DNA from: Leptolyngbya iicbica LK
GTDB lineage: Bacteria > Cyanobacteriota > Cyanobacteriia > Phormidesmidales > Phormidesmidaceae
DNA length: 46,017 nucleotides
Direction of reading: 5' to 3'
Assembly (NCBI RefSeq): GCF_004212215.1
Contig: NZ_QVFV01000002.1
Span: 1,231,306 to 1,277,322, forward strand
The notes beneath the pieces were generated by a model that did not search any database, had not been told where the DNA came from, and saw only the letters and a list, made by a program, of their open reading frames with translations. The translations under genes and the position numbers were made by a program. This document shows positions 15,527 through 24,723 of this stretch, piece after piece. Each line of letters begins with the position of its first letter. Position 1 is the stretch's first letter.

Positions 15527-17482
15527 ATGCAGACAATTTACGCCACGCTTCAGTACTACGAAAAGAGCCTGAGGCCGAGCGATCAACAGCATTTCAGGGA
15601 TTTAATGTCTGTCCTCCGTCGTTACTGGATGGCAGGTCTAGGCTTCCCTCGCTTAACCTCAGCAAGAGCGACCCAAGCCGATAAGGCGAATACAGAATAT
15701 GCGCTCAGTCATCTCCCTGTCGAACGTTTATATGACTGGGAAGTGATTCTAGAAAAAGGCTTTGATGTCGAACAAAAGGAAAAGAAAAAGCGCTCTGCTC
15801 ACCGTTCTCATGTTCGACGTTTTGTGAGTTTTTGCTTCAAAAATGGCATCCTCCAAGATCCCCAAAAACTCACTGAAAAACAGAAGCGAATTCCTCGCCG
15901 CCCGGAGAAGATTGGGAAACGCCCCAAACTCAGGCCTGGGCGCATCGACCTCAGCAAATTTGCGCTAACAGCGACTGAGTTAACTGTTCATCAAGCTCAG
16001 TCTCTGAAGGAATACCGTGAGTATCTGGAAAAAACTCGGCAGCGGCAGCGCCGGAAGAAGTCGGTTCGCGAGACAACCAGCGACATGCACCGGCGATCAG
16101 TGTGTCGGTTTTGGGGCTTTTTGCATCGTGAGCGGGGCATTCCCCTTGAGGCACTGACCTTTGACTCCATCATTGGCCGTGCCGACTGCCAAGATCAGCA
16201 GGCAACCCAACAAGTTATCGAAGCGTTTGAAGACTTGGCCGCAGACTACGCCGAGTTTATTAGTGCGCGGGGAGCCGTCAGCAGCACGATCAAGAGTGAT
16301 TTGGCGAGACTGACTCGGCTCTGTCAGTATCAATATCGCGGTCAGTATCTCGACAAGCATGGGAATGATATTCCGGTGATGAGCTGCTTGCGCGAACTCA
16401 TCAACTACTACAAAGAACTTTCCAGCAATGAATTGGCCGTGATTCCCCTGGATCTGAAGTGGCTGGACTTGCCGCAAGTCATTAACCAGGTTACCCTCCC
16501 CGCTTTTCAGTGGACTGAGCATCGCACGGTGCATTGGTCAAAACGAAAAAATACGGCGATCGCCGATAGTTTTGCCGAAGCTATTCTGTTGGCTGTCTTT
16601 ACCCTGATGCCGCCGCGTCGCTCTGGCGAATGGTGCCGTGCCAAAGTTGCCATGGCCTGTGACCTCAAAAGCCGACCAGCCGATCTACGGGAGGAGGAAT
16701 GGATTTGGCCCTTGCCGGAAGACCGCCGGAGTAAGGAAGAGATTAAGTGCAGCTATCTCACCCGTCAGTATGTCCACGTTGACCCCATCACGGGAGAAAA
16801 GTTTGGGGCCTATCTCGGCAGCATTCCGCCCGCAAACCGTTACTTAGAACGGGTGCCCATCTGGTTTAAGGACACCCCAGCGCGGGCGGCTAAGAGCGGT
16901 GACTCCCACAAAGACCAGCGCATCACGGTGTTGAACCGGCAGGTTTATCGGGGCAAAACCCTATATGACTTTCTGGAAGCGTATCTGCTGGGGTGTTGGC
17001 GCGATCAACGGGGCAACTGGGTGAGTTTAGGTCGCAGTTTAGCGCGGCCCAACGAGCAGTTTCAATACTATGAACTGCGTTCCTCTCTACTAAAGCCTCA
17101 AATCACCAGTGGGGAACAACCCGCTGGCTGGCTCTTTCTGGGTCCGAAGTCCGGCAAACCTATTCGCACTAATGACTTTGGCACGAAATTTGCGCTCGTG
17201 TTTAACCGCATGGCTATGCATGCTCAGATTGGTCGTCGCTACATGAACCCCCACCTGATGCGATCGGTTTATGCCGTTCACATGATTGATACCAGCAGTT
17301 CTCTGGCGGAGCTTAAGTCATTGGCAACCGCGATGGGGCATACGCTAGAAACCCTGGAGCGGATCTATGACAAGCGCCGCCCGGATCAAAAGATGCGGTT
17401 AATTGAGGTGAAGGTACAGAAAACCATTGACGACATCTGCGGCGCTGCCACGACTTGGGATTTGCAGGGTAAGAGTGAGTGA
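15527..17482 (+). CDS. Large divergent tyrosine recombinase/integrase
   Basis: The 651-aa protein carries a C-terminal tyrosine recombinase domain. The candidate catalytic residues are an arginine in MPPRRSGEW near 362, His and Arg of NPHLMRSVY near 575-578, His of AMGHT near 603, and the nucleophile Tyr of ERIYDKR near 613. The N-terminal 350 residues are long, basic and helical, rich in Arg/Lys (EKKKRSAHRSHVRRF; RQRQRRKKSVRE), and probably bind DNA. At roughly twice the length of a normal phage integrase, it resembles the large integrase-like proteins seen in bacterial islands. It is divergent from the FPGW-repeat genes. It may be the recombinase of the element marked by the tRNA-Val scar, but it is not adjacent to it. 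Confidence 0.85.
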   Translation: MQTIYATLQYYEKSLRPSDQQHFRDLMSVLRRYWMAGLGFPRLTSARATQADKANTEYALSHLPVERLYDWEVILEKGFDVEQKEKKKRSAHRSHVRRFVSFCFKNGILQDPQKLTEKQKRIPRRPEKIGKRPKLRPGRIDLSKFALTATELTVHQAQSLKEYREYLEKTRQRQRRKKSVRETTSDMHRRSVCRFWGFLHRERGIPLEALTFDSIIGRADCQDQQATQQVIEAFEDLAADYAEFISARGAVSSTIKSDLARLTRLCQYQYRGQYLDKHGNDIPVMSCLRELINYYKELSSNELAVIPLDLKWLDLPQVINQVTLPAFQWTEHRTVHWSKRKNTAIADSFAEAILLAVFTLMPPRRSGEWCRAKVAMACDLKSRPADLREEEWIWPLPEDRRSKEEIKCSYLTRQYVHVDPITGEKFGAYLGSIPPANRYLERVPIWFKDTPARAAKSGDSHKDQRITVLNRQVYRGKTLYDFLEAYLLGCWRDQRGNWVSLGRSLARPNEQFQYYELRSSLLKPQITSGEQPAGWLFLGPKSGKPIRTNDFGTKFALVFNRMAMHAQIGRRYMNPHLMRSVYAVHMIDTSSSLAELKSLATAMGHTLETLERIYDKRRPDQKMRLIEVKVQKTIDDICGAATTWDLQGKSE

Positions 17483-17532
17483 GCGCAATGAAAAGCTTCG
17501 ATGCCTTAACTCATGGTTAAAACTACTGCATT

Positions 17533-17760
17533 TTAAGGCGCATAAGGCAGCACCAGTAAGGTATTTCCACGACGACCAAAGACAGTAACGGGAGTGCCCG
17601 AAGGCAATACATACCGACCATCGGGAATACAGAGACGAGCTGTCCAACTAACACCCATGACCTTAACGCGACCGGGCAGATGCCCTGCAATGGTTTGCTC
17701 CACTTCGCCATGCATGGTTTGTTCAAATAACTCAGCTTGAGTGGTTTCGAGAATGTACAT
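17533..17760 (-). CDS. Small NfeD-like OB-fold protein
   Basis: This 75-aa protein matches the C-terminal OB-fold of NfeD proteins: GRVKVMGVSWTARL, then IPDGRYVLPSGTPVTVFGRRGNTLLVLP. There is no membrane segment or protease domain, so it is the soluble NfeD domain alone, preceded by a short helical lead (ETTQAELFEQTMHGEVEQTI). A strong Shine-Dalgarno GGAGG lies about 6 nt before the ATG. NfeD proteins partner stomatin/SPFH membrane proteins; none is present here. It runs in the same direction as the secreted-protein gene to its right, about 200 bp away. Confidence 0.72.
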   Translation of the reverse strand: MYILETTQAELFEQTMHGEVEQTIAGHLPGRVKVMGVSWTARLCIPDGRYVLPSGTPVTVFGRRGNTLLVLPYAP

Positions 17761-17828
17761 AATCGCCTCCAGGTTTGACGGTGGATTAGCTGATGCTAGA
17801 CATAATTGGCTCGTCAGCGAGCTTCAGC

Positions 17829-17874
17829 GCACCAGTTGTAATTAGGAACATGCACCAGTTGTAATTAGGAACAT
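17829..17874. repeat. Perfect 23-bp tandem duplication
   Basis: Two exact head-to-tail copies of a 23-bp unit (beginning GCACCAGTTGTAATTAGG) occupy 17829-17851 and 17852-17874 in the gap between the NfeD-like and secreted-protein genes. The next bases start like a third copy (GCA) and then diverge. No function is evident; it may be a slippage duplication or a paired binding site. Confidence 0.9.
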
Positions 17875-17967
17875 GCAAAACCAGTACCGGGCATAAAGGC
17901 AGCGACAGCAGGTTTTGCTTTGTCAAGGAAGAAAGGTAGATCGCACCCTGAATCTTCTTGTGCGGTC

Positions 17968-18534
17968 TTAGAAACGACGAGGACTGACAAAGGGGGCCAG
18001 GAGATTTTGGGCTTCTTGATCGATTGCATTTTCGATAGAAGTCCGGTTGGCCTCTAATGCCGCCGCAATCTGTCGGCTAGCCCGTCGCCGAGCTCGCCGG
18101 CAAGCAGGCCGAAAACGACCGCAGCGGCTAACATGCAGGCTATAGCTGTCATAATCAAAGCCCAGGTCGTTACCAATCCGGAATTTGATGTTTAAGCGGA
18201 CGCTTCGTGAACCAATAATTGCCGGAGCACGCCCGTAAAGATTGACCTGAAGAACACCTTCTCGGACGTTTAATTCGGAGACGGCGCGGTTCCAACGCAG
18301 ATTACTAGGGCTGTTGCGTCGAGCTAGATCAAGGGCGAAAGCCTCAATGCGCTGAGAGCTTCGTTGCAATTGACCAGAGAGGATATCGAGAGGATTGGTT
18401 TGGGCTACCAAAACTTCTGATGTCACTGGGCTAACGGGCATTGCTTGGGCTTTTTGCATCAAAGGGGTACCCATCACTGCGGACAACGCCGTTGAAGCGG
18501 CAAAGAAAAGCGCCAGATATTTACGAGTAGTCAT
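17968..18534 (-). CDS. Secreted hypothetical protein
   Basis: The 188-aa product starts with a clear signal peptide (MTTRKYLALFFAASTALSAV, with candidate cleavage after AQA near residue 31), so it should be exported. The mature part has a helical region (ILSGQLQRSSQRIEAFALDL), a beta-rich centre (VLQVNLYGRAP; VRLNIKFRIGND) with two cysteines (VSRCGRFRPACRRARRR) that could form a disulfide, and a C-terminal helix. I recognise no family. AGAGGA precedes the ATG in a context (TCAATTAAGAGGACT...ATGAC) that closely resembles the leader of the small membrane gene at 28107. Both genes are divergent from an AAA-type gene across the same palindrome, which suggests common control. Confidence 0.75.
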   Translation of the reverse strand: MTTRKYLALFFAASTALSAVMGTPLMQKAQAMPVSPVTSEVLVAQTNPLDILSGQLQRSSQRIEAFALDLARRNSPSNLRWNRAVSELNVREGVLQVNLYGRAPAIIGSRSVRLNIKFRIGNDLGFDYDSYSLHVSRCGRFRPACRRARRRASRQIAAALEANRTSIENAIDQEAQNLLAPFVSPRRF

Positions 18535-18713
18535 GATTTGAGTCCTCTTAATTGAGTGAGTTGGACATCCCGAGTTAGAAACCTGAAGTTCCGCCTCGGG
18601 ACATCTCGTTTATCACCCAGGGCGTGGCTGTGAAGGCGAAATGAAAGGGAAGACCAACTCCAAAGTGCTTAACCTGCACGGACGACCAAACCAGCGTGGA
18701 GTTTTGTGATGCC

Positions 18714-18731
18714 TGTGAGAAATCCCTCACA
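18714..18731. promoter_or_regulatory. Palindromic operator candidate, copy 1
   Basis: TGTGAGAAATCCCTCACA is an inverted repeat (TGTGAG/CTCACA) in the divergent region between the secreted-protein gene and the AAA gene at 18838. Nearly the same sequence occurs at 28242-28259 in the equivalent position of the second locus. In both, a CTAAAA...AGAGAGA string follows within about 50 bp. It resembles a CRP half-site pair, but the spacing between TGTGA and TCACA is 8, not the canonical 6. Conservation at two paralogous loci argues for a real binding site. Confidence 0.6.
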
Positions 18732-18837
18732 AATCTGGAACGGCTTCTAGTCAGGGCTAAAAAAAGAGAGACAACATTTCTGAGATCAGGCGTGTTGTCT
18801 TGTAGATGCTTCTAGCGCCCCTTAGTCTTTGGACACC

Positions 18838-20139
18838 ATGAATCGTCAAGAATTTGAGACATCCTTTGAGTCCCTGACGCCAAGACAAAAAGATGTTCTG
18901 TGGCCGTTTTTGGCCTTTCAGACCGACGAAGAGATTGCGACTGAACTGCATTGCACTCCAGCCAATGTGCGACACCACATTGCCAACGTCTGCAAGCGAT
19001 TTGGCTACACCAACGATGAAGGAGAGTCTTACTCTTACCGCCACGATCTGGTCGAAGCGTTTATTCAGCATCAGCCAAAGAAAGTGAGTACACAATGGCA
19101 GGCCAAACTGCTCGCCGCGCAGCCAGAAGAACCCGAATTTCCAGGGCGGCCATTGTTGGTGGATAGCCGTTACTACTTAGAGCGGCCCCCAGCAGAGCAG
19201 AGAGCCCTCAAAGTGTTGAAGCCGGGGGCGCTAGTACGGGTTCGTGGTCCCCGGAAAACGGGCAAAACCTCGTTGCTTTATCGCACGCTGCACCAGGCGA
19301 GAGAATACGGCTGCCAAACGGCAGCGGTGAAGCTATATCGGGCTGGCAGCGGCATCTTGGGAGATGTGCGGCGGTTCTTGCAGTGGTTCTGTTTGCAAAT
19401 CAGTGACGAAGTGGGTTTGCCTCCCAAGCTGGAGGACTATTGGAGCGATTTGCGGGGCGATGCCTCTAGCTGCTCGCAATATTTGCAGTCCTACCTGTTG
19501 GACCAGCTAGAGCAACCTATCGTCATCGGCATTGATGAAGCGGATTTGTTGTTTGAATACCCCGCCACTGCGGAGACCTTTTTTCGTTTGGTGCGGGGCT
19601 GGTCAGAGGAAGCGAAAAGCTCTGAACGCTGGCAGCAGTTTCGTCAGGTGGTGGTTTATGCCACGGAGGTCTATATCGATTTTGACCTCAATCAGTCGCC
19701 GTTTAATGTGGGTACGCCTATTAAGCTGGCGGCCTTTGGAGCTGACCAAGTGCAAGAGTTGGCCTGGCGCTATGGGTTAAAAACCTTCACCATCGATCAA
19801 GCCAATGACCTAATGGGTTTGGTGGGGGGACAGCCACACCTGATTCAGTTGGCGCTCTATCACCTGTACGATGGCTGGACGTTTGAGCAGGTGATGATCA
19901 CTGCAACTAGCCAAACGGGCATCTATAGCAATCATTTGCAGGCACTGATGGATAAGCTGACAGCTCATGATGACTTGGCTGAGGCCTTTAAGACGGTAGT
20001 TGCTGCGCCATCAAAACCAGTGACTTTGGCTGCAAAGCCTGCCAAGCAGCTAGAAGGACTGGGCCTAGTGAAACGGAATGACACCGAGGTTGAGCTCAGT
20101 TGCCAGCTCTATCGCCAGTATTTTGGCACGCATCTGTAG
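18838..20139 (+). CDS. AAA-like ATPase with N-terminal LuxR-type HTH
   Basis: This is a protein of about 433 aa from the ATG at 18838 (an in-frame TTG lies three codons upstream). Residues 8-65 form a LuxR/GerE-type helix-turn-helix (LTPRQKDVLWPFLAFQTDEE, then IATELHCTPANVRHHIANVC). Residues 100-430 form an AAA-like NTPase of the cyanobacterial AAA_35 type: Walker A RGPRKTGKTSLL near 135-145, Walker B IVIGIDEADLLF near 230, a VGGQPHLIQLALYHL motif and a winged-helix-like end. Such proteins are STAND-like signalling ATPases, often paired with effectors in cyanobacterial conflict loci. It is followed about 110 bp later by a longer AAA/WD40 protein with the same ATPase type, so the two may cooperate. 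Confidence 0.85.
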   Translation: MNRQEFETSFESLTPRQKDVLWPFLAFQTDEEIATELHCTPANVRHHIANVCKRFGYTNDEGESYSYRHDLVEAFIQHQPKKVSTQWQAKLLAAQPEEPEFPGRPLLVDSRYYLERPPAEQRALKVLKPGALVRVRGPRKTGKTSLLYRTLHQAREYGCQTAAVKLYRAGSGILGDVRRFLQWFCLQISDEVGLPPKLEDYWSDLRGDASSCSQYLQSYLLDQLEQPIVIGIDEADLLFEYPATAETFFRLVRGWSEEAKSSERWQQFRQVVVYATEVYIDFDLNQSPFNVGTPIKLAAFGADQVQELAWRYGLKTFTIDQANDLMGLVGGQPHLIQLALYHLYDGWTFEQVMITATSQTGIYSNHLQALMDKLTAHDDLAEAFKTVVAAPSKPVTLAAKPAKQLEGLGLVKRNDTEVELSCQLYRQYFGTHL

Positions 20140-20248
20140 AGGTTGAGCGAGACCTAAAGGCAGATTTTGGGTTCTCAATAACACTGTGCTGGATTCCCAA
20201 TACTCACTCTAATCAGGCTGACTGTTCATTAAGCAACCCCTTCCAACA

Positions 20249-23200
20249 ATGACAATCCCCAATTATGACTATGAATTTCAGGCGGGTGGCAGCCTCGCCG
20301 CCGATGACCCTAGCTATGTGGAGCGAGAGGCCGACGAGGCGCTTTATCGAGCCATCAAAGACCGTAAGTTTGCCTATGTCTTTAACTGTCGGCAAATGGG
20401 CAAGTCGAGTTTGCGGGTACGCACCGAAACGCGGTTGAGATCGCAGGATTACTGCTGTGCCACGATCGATCTCAGTGCCTTCGGGGTTGAGGAAGTCTCA
20501 GCGGCCCAGTGGTATCGCACTCTCATTGGGGAACTGAATCGTCGTTTAGGAGACTTGCTCTCTCCCCAGGTTCTTGATCGCTGGCTAGAAGAACAGCGCG
20601 AAGTTGCCCCCATTTATCGGCTCGAAAGATTTGTCGAAGATGTGGTGCTGGCTTGCATCACCGACCAGCCTATCGTCATTTTTGTGGATGAAATTGACAC
20701 GGTGCTGTCGTTGACATTTCCGGCTAACGACTTTTTTGCTTGGATTCGCTCGTGTTATAACCGGCGGGCCGATGAACCGATTTATCGGCGTCTGACTTTT
20801 GTGCTGTTGGGGGTCACAACTCCATCACAACTGATTCAAGATGTGACACGCACGCCGTTTAATATTGGTCAGGCAATCGAGCTGACGCCTTTGGCTTTGG
20901 CCCGCGCCACACCTAAGCTGGCGGCGGGACTGGCCGGTTGGGTGGCAGACCCATCGCAAGTATTAGCAGAGATTTTTGAGTGGACGGGAGGGCAACCCTA
21001 CCTGACCCAGCGACTCTGTAAGGAAGTGCATGAAGCCGCAATGGAGACCGAGAGCCAGCCCTGGATTCAGGCGGGCGAGGAGTCGGCGATGGTGACTCGC
21101 CTGGTGGAGCAACGAATCATTGAGCACTGGGAAGCTCAGGATGACCAGGATCACTTGAAGACAATTCGCAAACGGCTGTTGCAGCGGGAGCAACTGGCCA
21201 GTCGGCTGTTGGGAGAGTATGAAAACATTTTGCAGGGGGCCGTGGTGCCTAAGCGCAATATTGCCGACCATCGCGAGTTGCGGCTGGCGGGGCTGGTGGT
21301 GAGTCGGAATAACCATTTGCAAGTGTTTAACCGCATTTATGCCCAAATTTTTGATGCCGTATGGGTGCAGCAGATGTTGGCTAGCTTGCGCCCCTATGCA
21401 GAAGATTTTCATGCTTGGACGGTTTCCAATTTTATCGATGAGTCTTATTTGTTACAGGGACAAGACTTAATTGATGCTGAGGCTTGGTCCAAAGATAAAA
21501 GCTTAAGTGCCTTGGACGATCGTTATTTGCGGGAAAGCCAAGCTCTGGAAAACCGTAAAGTACGACTCGCTTTGGAGCAAATGGCTACTCAACTCAATGA
21601 GAACATTGAGGAACGACAAGCGAAAATTCAAGAAATTGAGATCCAACGGCAGGAACTCGAAAGTCAAAATCAGGAAAGCCAAAAAAAGCTCCAGCGGCGA
21701 TCAGTGTGGGCCACAGGGTTGCTAATTGCTTCAGTGATCGGGGGGGGATTAGCGCTTGGCACCTATTCACAGTTGGGAAGCGCCCAAGCAGAATTGCAAG
21801 CGGCACGAGAGGAGACCCAAAGAGCTATAGATGAAGCCCAAGGGGCTGATCAGCAACTTACAGAGAGCCAGCAGCGCTTACAGGAGAATGAAACCCGCTT
21901 AGAGGAACTGGAAGAAGCTGAAAAAACAGCACAGGCAACGGCACAAGCGGCTGAACAGCAGCGGCAGCAAGCCGAAAGGCAACAGCTGGAAGCAGTAGCT
22001 CAAGCTAGAAAGGCAAACGCCGAGGCCGAGGCGGCCCAAGTGGAAAAAGGGGAGGCGCAGAAAGTTAGCACATTAACCCGCCGAGAAGCGGAGATATACC
22101 AGCAAGTGAAACAGCTCGAATTAGATGGGGTAGCGGTCCGGAGCATCGGTATCAGGACGCCAATTGGGGCTTTAGCTTCGGCAACCGCGTTAAGCATGAG
22201 CATCAGCACACTTACCGAAGAGCTTATAGAAATCTGTCGGCAGCTAGGAAAAGATGACTGCGACCATAAACTACTGGCTCAAGAGCCAGCGAAAGCCTTA
22301 AAAGCTCTAGTCAACCGCACACGGCATCAGATCCCCCTGCAAAGCCATAGGGGCGAGGTTAATCACGCGGTGTTTAGCCCTAATGGTGAGCTTATTGTCA
22401 CGGCTTCTAAAGATGGCACGGCAAGGGTGTGGGCTCTCGATGGCAATGAAGTCACCATTCTTAAAGGTCATGAGGACGAGGTCGTTCGTGCAGTGTTTAG
22501 CCCTAATGGTGAGCGTATTGTCACGGCTTCTAAAGATGGCACGGCAAGGGTGTGGGCTCTCGATGGCAATGAGGTTACTGTTTTAAGAGGGCACAGCCAA
22601 GATGTTCATCACATCAGCAGCGGTGAACGCATCGTCACTGCATCAAAGGATGGCACGGCACAAGTATGGTCGTTCAATGGTAGCTCCATTAACACTCTAA
22701 GAGGCCATGGAAACGATGTTGTTCACGCGGATTTTAGCCCTAATGGAGAGCGCATCGTTACTGCATCTTGGGACGGAACGGCGCGAGTATGGTCTCTTGA
22801 AGGGAATGAAGCCATTGAAGTCGCCACCCTAGGAAGTCATGAAGACGCAGTAGTTCACGCGGATTTTAGCCCAGACGGTAAGCGCATCGTTACTGCATCG
22901 AGGGACGGAACGGCGCGAGTATGGTTACTCGATAGTAATGAAGTCACTGAAGTCGCTGCCCTAGGAAGTCATGAAGACGCGGTAGTTCACGCGGATTTTA
23001 GCCCAGACGGTAAACGCATCGTTACTGCATCGAGGGACGGAACAGCGCGAGTATGGTCCCTCGATGACAATGAAGCCACTGAAGTCGCTACCTTACAAGG
23101 TCACAGTGCTTGGGTAGTTCATGCGGATTTTAGTCCTGATGGAGAAAACATCGTTACTGCATCAAAAGATGGTACAGCACGGATATGGTCTATTGATGAC

Positions 23201-24340
23201 ATCTCTGTCGTCAACCTAGAAGGTCCAAATAGCGAGGTCGCTCATGCCGCCTTTAGCCCTAGCGATCAGCACATTGTCACTGTGTATAAGGATGGCACGG
23301 CACGATTGTGGTCTTCCAATGGCATCTCAGTCGCTAACCTAGGAGGCCTAAACGAGGTCGTTCGTGCAGTGTTTAGCCCTAATGGAGAGCGCATCGTTAC
23401 TGTATTGAGGAACGGAACGGTGCAGATATGGTCCGTTGATGGCAATGAAGTCGCTACTCTACAACGCCATGATAAAGAAGTTGATTATGTAGCCTTTAGC
23501 CCTGCTGGGCAGCACGTTGTCACTGTATCGTCGAGGGACGGAACGGCGCGGATATGGTCCCTCGATGGCAATGAAGTCACTACCTTAGAAGGCCACGAAG
23601 CATTGGTGGTTTATGCCGCCTTCAGCCCTGACGGTAGGCATATCGTCACTACATCCTTGGATAACACAGCGCGAGTATGGTCCCTCGATGGCAATGAAGT
23701 AGCTACCCTAGAAGGCCACGAAGCATTGGTGGTTTATGCCGCCTTTAGCCCTGATAGTGAGCATATTGTCACTACATCTTGGGATAACACAGCGCGAGTA
23801 TGGTCTCTTGATGGCACCGAAGTAGCTACCCTAGAAGACCATGAGAGACCGGTGGTTCACGCCGCTTTTAGTCCTAGTAGTGAGCGCATCGTCACTGCAT
23901 CAAAAGATGGCACGGCACGCATGTGGTCCCTCGACGGTAACGTAACTGCCATCTTTCTTCATAACAATGAGGTAGCTCACGCAGCCTTTAGCCCCGGTGG
24001 TGAGGTCATTGTTACTGCATCCTGGGATAACACAGCGCGGGTATGGTCTCTCGATGGCACCGAAGTAGCTACCCTAAAAAGTCATACAGAGGATGTAGTT
24101 CATGCAGCCTTTAGCTATGACGGTGAACATATCATCACTGCGTCTAAGGATGGAATGGCAAAAGTGTGGCCTTTGGCAGGGATATATTACCGGCAATTGG
24201 TTGGAGAGTCACTATTGTCTGGGGAAACGGTGTATACGTATTTGGGACAGAGCTGTCGCTGGCTGCGCAGCTACCTGGAATTGGAGTGGAATCAATATCG
24301 TTGGGCTGATTTACGCGAGGGCTGTGCGGCATATTGGTAA
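20249..24340 (+). CDS. AAA-like ATPase with coiled coil, TM segment and 15 WD40 units (locus 1)
   Basis: The protein is 1363 aa. Residues 1-390 form an AAA-like (AAA_35) NTPase, with Walker A CRQMGKSSL near 47-55, Walker B IVIFVDEIDTVL near 142-152 and WTGGQPYLTQRLC near 245. Residues 435-480 are coiled coil, a single TM helix (WATGLLIASVIGGGLALGTY) lies near 485-505, and a long Ala/Glu/Gln coiled coil spans 510-620. Residues 695-1310 hold 15 WD40 units of the form GHxxxVVHAxFSPDGxxIVTASxDGTARVWSLDG, enough for two seven-blade propellers plus one. Unit 3 is about three residues short (VHHISSGERIV). Several units are almost identical at DNA level. The design resembles STAND sensors, with ATPase switch and propeller sensor, anchored in the membrane. 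The partner effector is not obvious. Confidence 0.9.
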   Translation: MTIPNYDYEFQAGGSLAADDPSYVEREADEALYRAIKDRKFAYVFNCRQMGKSSLRVRTETRLRSQDYCCATIDLSAFGVEEVSAAQWYRTLIGELNRRLGDLLSPQVLDRWLEEQREVAPIYRLERFVEDVVLACITDQPIVIFVDEIDTVLSLTFPANDFFAWIRSCYNRRADEPIYRRLTFVLLGVTTPSQLIQDVTRTPFNIGQAIELTPLALARATPKLAAGLAGWVADPSQVLAEIFEWTGGQPYLTQRLCKEVHEAAMETESQPWIQAGEESAMVTRLVEQRIIEHWEAQDDQDHLKTIRKRLLQREQLASRLLGEYENILQGAVVPKRNIADHRELRLAGLVVSRNNHLQVFNRIYAQIFDAVWVQQMLASLRPYAEDFHAWTVSNFIDESYLLQGQDLIDAEAWSKDKSLSALDDRYLRESQALENRKVRLALEQMATQLNENIEERQAKIQEIEIQRQELESQNQESQKKLQRRSVWATGLLIASVIGGGLALGTYSQLGSAQAELQAAREETQRAIDEAQGADQQLTESQQRLQENETRLEELEEAEKTAQATAQAAEQQRQQAERQQLEAVAQARKANAEAEAAQVEKGEAQKVSTLTRREAEIYQQVKQLELDGVAVRSIGIRTPIGALASATALSMSISTLTEELIEICRQLGKDDCDHKLLAQEPAKALKALVNRTRHQIPLQSHRGEVNHAVFSPNGELIVTASKDGTARVWALDGNEVTILKGHEDEVVRAVFSPNGERIVTASKDGTARVWALDGNEVTVLRGHSQDVHHISSGERIVTASKDGTAQVWSFNGSSINTLRGHGNDVVHADFSPNGERIVTASWDGTARVWSLEGNEAIEVATLGSHEDAVVHADFSPDGKRIVTASRDGTARVWLLDSNEVTEVAALGSHEDAVVHADFSPDGKRIVTASRDGTARVWSLDDNEATEVATLQGHSAWVVHADFSPDGENIVTASKDGTARIWSIDDISVVNLEGPNSEVAHAAFSPSDQHIVTVYKDGTARLWSSNGISVANLGGLNEVVRAVFSPNGERIVTVLRNGTVQIWSVDGNEVATLQRHDKEVDYVAFSPAGQHVVTVSSRDGTARIWSLDGNEVTTLEGHEALVVYAAFSPDGRHIVTTSLDNTARVWSLDGNEVATLEGHEALVVYAAFSPDSEHIVTTSWDNTARVWSLDGTEVATLEDHERPVVHAAFSPSSERIVTASKDGTARMWSLDGNVTAIFLHNNEVAHAAFSPGGEVIVTASWDNTARVWSLDGTEVATLKSHTEDVVHAAFSYDGEHIITASKDGMAKVWPLAGIYYRQLVGESLLSGETVYTYLGQSCRWLRSYLELEWNQYRWADLREGCAAYW
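22340..24170 (+). repeat. Array of 15 WD40-coding repeats, several near-identical
   Basis: Units of about 120-132 bp repeat in frame. Units 1 and 2 share long identical runs around TTTAGCCCTAATGGTGAGC. Units 5 and 6 are almost the same from the GAAGACGC stretch through the GTATGG codons. Units 11, 12 and 14 share the GATAACACAGCGCG core. High DNA identity among a subset, with older diverged units between, indicates recent duplication or gene conversion inside the gene. Confidence 0.88.
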
Positions 24341-24444
24341 GTACCTTTCCAGATGAGTCCTGTAAATCCTGAAATCTGTGCGTCGCTCCACTGAAGGTAT
24401 ACGGCTTTTCCATCATTCCATCTCCGTTACCGACGAACAGCAAG

Positions 24445-24644
24445 CTATGAGGGATGTGAATCTTGGCTCGGCAGGGACGTAGCTGCGGCTTCATACCAAG
24501 AGCCGCTAGCCTGATGTCGATCTTCTAGTGGCCTTTCAGCGGTCGCCCACACATACCCCGCCAATAACACTAACAACACAGCGATTCGCAGCTTAGGTAA
24601 ACGTTTTAGGAGAACTTCATTCGGTTGTTGACGATCAATCTGAT
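24445..24644 (-). pseudogene. IS-interrupted small membrane protein gene, 3' part
   Basis: This piece encodes the last 66 residues of a small membrane protein, with one TM helix (LRIAVLLVLLAGYVWAT). The gene is cut by the IS21 element. Removing the element (24650-27287) and one copy of the GGGGC target duplication joins it in frame to 27330-27288. The restored ORF is 80 codons, beginning MMKRTLAPNQFFPPHQIDRQ. As it stands, only a TTG inside the IS end (24654) could start the frame, so the gene is probably inactive. Before insertion it was the last gene of the operon 28107-27366. I do not recognise a family. Confidence 0.7.
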
Positions 24645-24649
24645 GGGGC

Positions 24650-24720
24650 TGCAAAATGCCCCCAACTTCGGCACCCGAATGACATCAACTTCGGCACCTA
24701 AATAACGCCAACTTCGGCAG
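24650..24720 (+). repeat. IS21 left end with three transposase-binding boxes
   Basis: Three copies of a CAACTTCGGCA box occur at about 24663-24674, 24685-24698 and 24708-24720, directly before istA. Two boxes separated by about 10 bp match the right end in inverted orientation. Confidence 0.8.
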
Positions 24721-24723
24721 GTC

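Noticed and set aside
18714-18731. Canonical CRP/SYCRP1 site
   Set aside because: The TGTGA/TCACA half-sites are 8 bp apart, not the canonical 6, so I call it only a palindromic operator candidate.
22340-24170. Regular near-identical repeats that might be taken for a CRISPR array or minisatellite
   Set aside because: The repeats are in frame, about 120-132 bp long, and encode WD40 blades; there are no short spacers or cas genes.
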